DNA from: Gammaproteobacteria bacterium | Lineage (GTDB): Bacteria; Pseudomonadota; Gammaproteobacteria; Steroidobacterales; Woeseiaceae | Direction of reading: 5' to 3' | NCBI GenBank assembly: GCA_030641695.1 | Contig: DAOWGY010000346.1 | Coordinates: 1 to 9,526 of the forward strand | Length of the DNA stretch: 9,526 bases | Part shown: one piece after another, positions 5,881 through 9,526 of the stretch | Position numbering within the stretch: the first letter of the stretch is position 1 | How the letters are laid out: each line of letters begins with the position of its first letter | Translations under genes and position numbers: made by a program | The notes under the pieces: generated by a model | Seen by the model: the letters and a program-made list of their open reading frames with translations, nothing else | Databases searched by the model: none | What the model was told of the DNA's origin: nothing

Positions 5881-7353
5881 TCAACTCCTTGCTTCGCGTC
5901 TCGCTGCGAAGTAATAGATCAGACCCCCCAGTATGGACCCTGTAAACCAGCCGTAGGTATAGAACCAGCTCAATTTGCCTGTCGTTATGGCGATCAGCGT
6001 CAACCCGACAGGAACCAGGAATGCAATAAAGCCGGATCTGTTCCAGGCAGGATAACCCGCGTTGTCCTGGTAGAGCGCCAGTACATCATAAGACTGGTTT
6101 TTTATGAGAAAGTAATCGACGATCATGATGCCGGCGATCGGTCCGAGCAAGCTCGAATAACCAATCAGCCAATTGGAATAAAGACTTTCCACACTGACGT
6201 CCGTGTCTAACCAGCCAAGCTTTTTCAGGAGCTCCCAGCTCATCAGCACGATGCCGATGACGCCGGTAAGGATTACACCCTTGTTTTCATTGATGTATTT
6301 CGGTGCGACGTTCTGAAATACGTTGGTCGGTGAGACGATATTCGCCGCGGTGTTTGTCGAGATCGTGGCGAGAATGATCATCAGCATCGAGAGCACGACC
6401 CAGAACGGGCTGTCGATCCTGCCGATGAGGTTGATCGGGTCGGAAATGGTCTCGCCGACGAGTTCCACAGACGCGGCGGTCAGCACGACGCCGAGCCCCG
6501 CGAACAACAACATGGTTAACGGCAAGCCGATGATCTGCCCGATGACCTGTGAGCGTTGCGAACGCGCGAATCGGCTGAAGTCCGGGATGTTTAGTGAAAG
6601 CGTCGCCCAGAAACCGACCATGGCGGTGAGTGCCGCCATGAAATAACCGAAGAACGGGGCATCCGCGGGCCGGCTCGCGGGAACCGACAACACTTCACTC
6701 ATCGTAACCCTGGGGAGCGCCCACACGACCAGACCGATGGCCACGATCAATAGCAAGGGAGCTGCGAGAGCTTCGAGGTGTTTGATGGATTCCGAACCGC
6801 GAATCACGACGGTGATATTGGCAACCCAGAAGATGAAAAAGCCGAGGACTTCACCGGTACCACCGAGTGCCGCCCACGCCGGAAAAATCGCGGCCAGCAG
6901 GAGATGAATAGCGATACCGCCGAACAGTGTTTGCACGCCGAACCAGCCGCAGGCAACGAGCGCTCGAATCAGCGAGGGCACGTTCGAGCCAATGATGCCG
7001 AATGACGCACGCAGCACAACAGGGCAGGGGATGCCGTAACGCGTCCCGGGAAATGCGTTCAACGTCAGCGGGATGAGCACGACGATGTTGGCGATTAGTA
7101 TCGTCCATAGCGCCTCGCTGACTGACAGGCCGAAATAGGCGGTCAGAACGCCGCCGAGAGTGTAAGTCGGCACGCAGATGGCCATGCCGACCCACAGTGA
7201 CGCGACGTTCCAGCGCGACCAGGTGCGCTGCGCGGCCCTGGTTGGCGCGATGTCGTGGTTGTAGCGTGGACTCGACGCCAGGTCCTGGCCGAGATCCAGT
7301 TCGACGTGCTCACCAACGGTTCTTAACGTGCTGACCGGGGGTAATTCGGACAT
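5881..7353 (-). CDS. NCS1-family nucleobase/hydantoin:cation symporter
   Basis: Inner-membrane transporter of the nucleobase:cation symporter-1 family, 490 residues, with about twelve hydrophobic segments. The N-terminus YNHDIAPTRAAQRTWSRWN (31-49) leads into TM1. It closely resembles the Mhp1 hydantoin transporter around ALVACGWFGVQT (131-142): Trp137 and Gln141 match the residues that hold the substrate ring there. A second aromatic substrate-site residue is probably Trp249 in MVGFWATLSLNIPDF, and STNTAANIVSP (332-342) gives the Asn-rich stretch of the site and cation region. The start at ATG 7353 has AGGAGG 5 nt upstream; the frame runs open much further (to 7740), but only through the preceding gene. 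Its place between beta-ureidopropionase and dihydropyrimidinase suggests uptake of uracil, dihydrouracil or a hydantoin; allantoin or cytosine cannot be excluded. The family is certain, the substrate is inference. Confidence 0.93.
   Translation of the reverse strand: MSELPPVSTLRTVGEHVELDLGQDLASSPRYNHDIAPTRAAQRTWSRWNVASLWVGMAICVPTYTLGGVLTAYFGLSVSEALWTILIANIVVLIPLTLNAFPGTRYGIPCPVVLRASFGIIGSNVPSLIRALVACGWFGVQTLFGGIAIHLLLAAIFPAWAALGGTGEVLGFFIFWVANITVVIRGSESIKHLEALAAPLLLIVAIGLVVWALPRVTMSEVLSVPASRPADAPFFGYFMAALTAMVGFWATLSLNIPDFSRFARSQRSQVIGQIIGLPLTMLLFAGLGVVLTAASVELVGETISDPINLIGRIDSPFWVVLSMLMIILATISTNTAANIVSPTNVFQNVAPKYINENKGVILTGVIGIVLMSWELLKKLGWLDTDVSVESLYSNWLIGYSSLLGPIAGIMIVDYFLIKNQSYDVLALYQDNAGYPAWNRSGFIAFLVPVGLTLIAITTGKLSWFYTYGWFTGSILGGLIYYFAARREARS
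5885..5890 (-). promoter_or_regulatory. Ribosome binding site deciding the dihydropyrimidinase start
   Basis: AAGGAG on the minus strand lies within the last codons of the transporter gene. The 6-nt spacing points to ATG 5878 and excludes the TTG at 5884, which directly abuts it. Confidence 0.7.
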
Positions 7354-7358
7354 TGCTG

Positions 7359-7364
7359 CCTCCT
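7359..7364 (-). promoter_or_regulatory. Ribosome binding site of the NCS1 transporter
   Basis: AGGAGG on the minus strand, 5 nt before ATG 7353, in the 20-nt gap after the beta-ureidopropionase stop. It fixes the transporter start against the much longer open frame. Confidence 0.75.
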
Positions 7365-7373
7365 GGCTGCCGG

Positions 7374-8252
7374 TCAGTCGTCGGTAAGAGGGCCGTAGGT
7401 TTCGGGGCGACGGTCGCGGAAGAATTGCCACTGATCGCGAACCTCGCGCACCATGTCGAGATCGATCTCGTGCACGAGCAACTCGTCGTCGCCGTAACTC
7501 GCCTGTGCCTCGATCGTGCCGCGTGGATTGACGATGTAACTGGAACCGTAGAACTCGCCCATGTTCATCGTCGATGCCCAGGGTTCTTCGGAGCCGATAC
7601 GATTGATTGCGCCGATGAAGACGCCGTTCGCTGCGGCTGATGCCGGTTGCTCGAGTTCCCACAGGTACTTGCTGAGGCCCGCAACGGTCGCCGAAGGATT
7701 GACTATGTACTCCGCGCCATTCAATGCGAGCGCGCGCCACCCTTCGGGGAAGTGCCGGTCGTAACAGATATAAACACCGAGTTTCAAATAGGCCGTGTCG
7801 AATACGGGCCAGCCGGAGTCGCCGGGCTTGAAGAAAAACTTCTCATAGAAGCCGGGGTCGACCTGCGGGATGTGTGTTTTACGATACTTGCCCATGAACA
7901 TGCCGTCGGCGTCGATGACAGCGGCCGTGTTGAAGTAGACGCCCGTCATGTGTTCCTCGTAGATCGGCACGACGATGACCATGCTGTGCTTTTTCGCATA
8001 TTCCTGCATCAGCTTCGTCGTGTGACCGTCCGGGATTGATTCGGCGGCCGCGTACCATTTTCGGTCCTGGCTCGGACAGAAGTAAGGTTGTGTAAATACT
8101 TCCTGGAAGCACAGCACCTGCACGCCTTGTTTCGCTGCATCTTCGATGTAGGGAATATGTGCTTCGATCATCCGGTCGCGGATCTCGAGGGGCTCCATCG
8201 AACCGTCGCCCTTGAGTCCCATCTGGATGAGACCGCACTTCACTTTGGCCAT
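7374..8252 (-). CDS. Beta-ureidopropionase (nitrilase superfamily)
   Basis: Hydrolyses N-carbamoyl-beta-alanine to beta-alanine, CO2 and ammonia, the last step of reductive pyrimidine breakdown. It has 292 residues. The nitrilase-superfamily triad is present: Glu51 in CFQEVFTQPYF, Lys125 in GKYRKTHIPQ and Cys163 in YICYDRHFPE. HIPQVDPGFYEKFFFKPGD and the C-terminal DQWQFFRDRRPETYGPLT match the beta-ureidopropionase/N-carbamoyl-amino-acid hydrolase branch. This is the nitrilase-type enzyme, not the unrelated M20 peptidase-type amidase (HyuC/yeast Pyd3 class) found in some other pathways. ATG 8252 has GAGAGGT about 5 nt upstream. It is the first gene of the six-gene operon, so the leader upstream (8253-8375) should hold the operon promoter. 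A hydantoin-derived D-carbamoylase role is less likely given preT/preA. Confidence 0.93.
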   Translation of the reverse strand: MAKVKCGLIQMGLKGDGSMEPLEIRDRMIEAHIPYIEDAAKQGVQVLCFQEVFTQPYFCPSQDRKWYAAAESIPDGHTTKLMQEYAKKHSMVIVVPIYEEHMTGVYFNTAAVIDADGMFMGKYRKTHIPQVDPGFYEKFFFKPGDSGWPVFDTAYLKLGVYICYDRHFPEGWRALALNGAEYIVNPSATVAGLSKYLWELEQPASAAANGVFIGAINRIGSEEPWASTMNMGEFYGSSYIVNPRGTIEAQASYGDDELLVHEIDLDMVREVRDQWQFFRDRRPETYGPLTDD

Positions 8253-8364
8253 GACAAACCTCTCGTGTGGTCGCGGTTCTGCGTCAGGTTGAACCGCGAG
8301 TTCTTTTTCTTTTCAAGGTGTTACCGAGCTTTATTGCTTTATCAGGATACGCCTTTTCCCGGGC
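8253..8364 (-). promoter_or_regulatory. Leader and presumed promoter region of the pyrimidine operon
   Basis: Non-coding sequence before the first operon gene. It must contain the promoter unless the operon is read through from the phosphatase gene. The best pair seen on the minus strand is TTGCCC, 17 nt, GATAAA (4 of 6 matches in each box), which would start transcription around 8340 and give a leader of roughly 80-90 nt. This is a weak match and only a candidate. The leader includes an A-rich stretch (minus strand of 8301-8313) and the inverted repeat at 8271-8299. No open frame of interest is seen. Confidence 0.4.
8271..8299 (-). promoter_or_regulatory. Perfect 9-bp inverted repeat in the operon leader (operator or leader hairpin)
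   Basis: TCGCGGTTC at 8271-8279 and GAACCGCGA at 8291-8299 are exact reverse complements separated by 11 nt, 7 nt from the ribosome binding site of the first gene. It could be an operator for a dimeric repressor, or an RNA hairpin that affects translation or transcription of the operon. It does not look like the TTGACCA-type RutR palindrome. On the plus strand the same stem is followed by a T-rich run (8301-8313), the shape of an intrinsic terminator, although no plus-strand gene ends here. The repeat is seen directly; its role is inference. Confidence 0.5.
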
Positions 8365-8392
8365 AAAAAGAACCGCTAGTGAGGCACCACGG
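8365..8392 (-). terminator. Possible intrinsic terminator overlapping the phosphatase stop
   Basis: On the minus strand CCGTGGTG, a CCT loop and CACTAGCGG can pair (about eight pairs, two of them G-U, with one bulged A). TTCTTTTT follows immediately. The stem includes the TAG stop of the acid phosphatase gene. If active, it would separate that gene from the pyrimidine operon downstream, making the operon depend on its own promoter. Confidence 0.42.
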
Positions 8393-9176
8393 AAGTCCAG
8401 GAGCCGTGCATCGGGTTGGGCAGGATGTACCAGCCATTGCCCCAGCGATGCGCGTATTTGTCGACCATCGCATGACGGTATTCTACGGTCGCGCTTTGCG
8501 TGCACGGTGCATAGGCTTTGCGCCGAGTGCAGGGAACGAAGTCGACGAGATCGTCGCCGATCAGCATGATGACGCGGTGTGTCTTTGCGATTAGATTACG
8601 ACGCACGGACTTCTCGCGGTTCCAGCCCTGTTCCCCGGAGAGCATCACGTGGTCGGCGTCGGTGTCGACACCGGCCTCGGCGATATCGTCGATCGTGGAT
8701 TGTTTTTGCGGGCAGGGATCATCGACACCTTCAATGACCTCGCACGGACGGTTGGTGACGAAGAACACGGTAACTCCGGCGGCGCTTGCGGCGTCAACAA
8801 ACTCCTTCATGCCGGCAATCGGTGTCGCCGCGGTCCCGCTGGTCCACTCATCCAGCTTCCAATTCGCGAACGGCCGTTCGTAGGTCAGTTGGAAATCGAC
8901 ATTGCTGACGCTGGTCTCGTCAACGTCGAGTATGACGGCGACGGGCAGGTCTTTGGCGTCCACCTGTCCGGGGACGGCACTCCATGATTCGTCGTCGATG
9001 AATCGCGGCAGCGCCTGCGTCGCGGATGCGTACACCTGTTTCGTAATGGCAGGGTATTCGGCAGAGTGTTTGACCCACAACAGGCCGGCGTCGAGTGCGG
9101 GGTCGTGTTGCTGTGACTGGTTGCTGCAGGCGCCAAGCACCAGGCAGCCGAATAACAATAGGGTCTTTGATTTCAT
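8376..9176 (-). CDS. 5'-nucleotidase/acid phosphatase lipoprotein, e(P4) family
   Basis: Class C non-specific acid phosphatase of the HAD superfamily; the family prototype, Haemophilus e(P4), is an outer-membrane lipoprotein that removes phosphate from nucleotides such as NMN and 5'-nucleotides. It has 266 residues from ATG 9176. A signal peptide of about 16 residues ends in a lipobox LGAC with lipidated Cys17. HAD motifs are complete: DVDET (nucleophile Asp84, acid/base Asp86), FVTNR (Thr141), Lys189 in REKSVRR, and LIGDDLVDF (Asp208, Asp209). The C-terminal NGWYILPNPMHGSW is typical of the family. A GTG directly before the ATG is an alternative start. No Shine-Dalgarno is visible, and a TAGAAT box ends only 6 nt before the ATG. 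With its neighbour it would supply nucleosides for the catabolic genes. Confidence 0.93.
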   Translation of the reverse strand: MKSKTLLLFGCLVLGACSNQSQQHDPALDAGLLWVKHSAEYPAITKQVYASATQALPRFIDDESWSAVPGQVDAKDLPVAVILDVDETSVSNVDFQLTYERPFANWKLDEWTSGTAATPIAGMKEFVDAASAAGVTVFFVTNRPCEVIEGVDDPCPQKQSTIDDIAEAGVDTDADHVMLSGEQGWNREKSVRRNLIAKTHRVIMLIGDDLVDFVPCTRRKAYAPCTQSATVEYRHAMVDKYAHRWGNGWYILPNPMHGSWTSVVPH

Positions 9177-9265
9177 CACCGTATTCTAGCAGTCAGTAAC
9201 AGCCACAATCGTAATGCCGGCGACTGTTAGGCAAAATCCTATGGTCAAACGAATCGGGAAAAACC
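9177..9265. promoter_or_regulatory. Divergent promoter region between two nucleotidase genes
   Basis: These 89 bp separate two genes transcribed away from each other and must hold both promoters. On the minus strand TAGAAT (9183-9188) is a good -10 box placed so close to the phosphatase start that the transcript would be leaderless or nearly so; no good -35 box is seen at the right distance. On the plus strand TATGGT (9240-9245) is a possible -10, with GGGA about 10 nt before ATG 9266 as a weak ribosome site. TAACAG (9197-9202) and CTGTTA (9224-9229) form a short inverted repeat of unknown meaning. Confidence 0.4.
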
Positions 9266-9526
9266 ATGAAGCACAGTTTCTGTTTGCTTGCCGCAATCGC
9301 AATATTCATCGTAGCCTGCAGTGCCGAGTCAGAGCAGCCACAACCCTCGTCCGGCCTGACTTTTATTCACCTCAACGATACGTATCGTGTCTGCGCCGTC
9401 GAGGACAGCAACGCGGGCGGTTTTGGCAGGGTCGTTACGTTGCTTCGTGACTTACAGGCGGAAGGCAGGGACGTGCGCATTCTGCAGGGCGGCGATTTCC
9501 TCTACCCATCGCTGGAAAGCCAGCTC
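9266..9526 (+). CDS. Metallophosphatase/5'-nucleotidase lipoprotein, 5' part only
   Basis: The first 87 residues of a secreted 5'-nucleotidase-like enzyme, cut by the window end. A lipoprotein signal peptide (positive KH, then a hydrophobic run) ends in IVAC with Cys18 as the likely lipidated residue. The mature part begins the calcineurin-like phosphoesterase domain: LTFIHLNDTYRV (31-42), GGFGRVVTLLRDL and RILQGGDFLYPS, where Asp38 and the GGD Asp are expected metal ligands. Many members of the family read NDxH in the first motif; here it is NDTY, so the usual His ligand is a Tyr, as in some NDVY-type relatives. ATG 9266 was chosen because it gives the intact signal peptide; the nearby ATG codons at 9214 and 9241 are out of frame. 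It is divergent from the e(P4)-type gene. A full UshA-like protein would also have a C-terminal nucleotide-binding domain, which cannot be checked here. Confidence 0.85.
   Translation, partial: MKHSFCLLAAIAIFIVACSAESEQPQPSSGLTFIHLNDTYRVCAVEDSNAGGFGRVVTLLRDLQAEGRDVRILQGGDFLYPSLESQL

Noticed and set aside
7354..7740. Upstream extension of the NCS1 transporter frame
   Set aside because: It lies wholly inside the beta-ureidopropionase gene, is Arg-rich and unlike any transporter N-terminus; the strong AGGAGG site supports ATG 7353.
8253..8375. Riboswitch in the operon leader
   Set aside because: Apart from one simple hairpin no multi-helix junction or conserved aptamer sequence was seen in about 120 nt.
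9214..9450. Plus-strand 78-codon frame starting before the nucleotidase lipoprotein
   Set aside because: It is in another frame from the lipoprotein gene, which has a signal peptide, lipobox and metallophosphatase motifs; this one has none.

Overview
The window comes from a bacterium of moderately high GC, most likely a gammaproteobacterium. The basis is three things: close resemblance to PreT/PreA/hydantoinase/NCS1 clusters known from Pseudomonas-like bacteria, lipobox-type lipoproteins, and REP-like palindromes with a GTTG head of the kind common in Pseudomonas and Xanthomonadaceae. The lineage call is inference only. No rRNA, tRNA, CRISPR array, insertion sequence or phage gene was seen.

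Layout. Positions 2-1283 (+) hold the 3' end of an inosine/uridine-type nucleoside hydrolase, followed one base later by a ribokinase. Positions 1284-1383 form a convergent intergenic region almost entirely filled by REP-like units. Positions 1384-8252 (-) are a tightly packed six-gene operon. In transcription order it encodes a nitrilase-type beta-ureidopropionase, an NCS1 nucleobase/hydantoin transporter, dihydropyrimidinase, PreT, PreA and cytidine deaminase, with gaps of only 20, 2, 7, 11 and 16 nt. Positions 8253-8375 contain the operon leader with a perfect 9-bp inverted repeat. Positions 8376-9176 (-) encode an e(P4)-family class C acid phosphatase lipoprotein, and 9266-9526 (+, cut by the window end) encodes a second, unrelated nucleotidase lipoprotein of the calcineurin-like/5'-nucleotidase family, divergent from the first.

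How the genes fit together. The two surface or periplasmic nucleotidases would dephosphorylate nucleotides to nucleosides. Cdd converts cytidine to uridine. The nucleoside hydrolase splits uridine to uracil and ribose, and ribokinase captures ribose as ribose-5-phosphate. The NCS1 protein imports free base or a related hydantoin-like compound. PreT/PreA reduce uracil to dihydrouracil, dihydropyrimidinase opens the ring to N-carbamoyl-beta-alanine, and beta-ureidopropionase releases beta-alanine, CO2 and ammonia. The window therefore encodes a nearly end-to-end pyrimidine nucleotide catabolic route. The enzymes are known families. The least explained sequence is the REP array between the two convergent arms, including a unit-like sequence that overlaps the ribokinase stop codon, and the palindrome in the operon leader.
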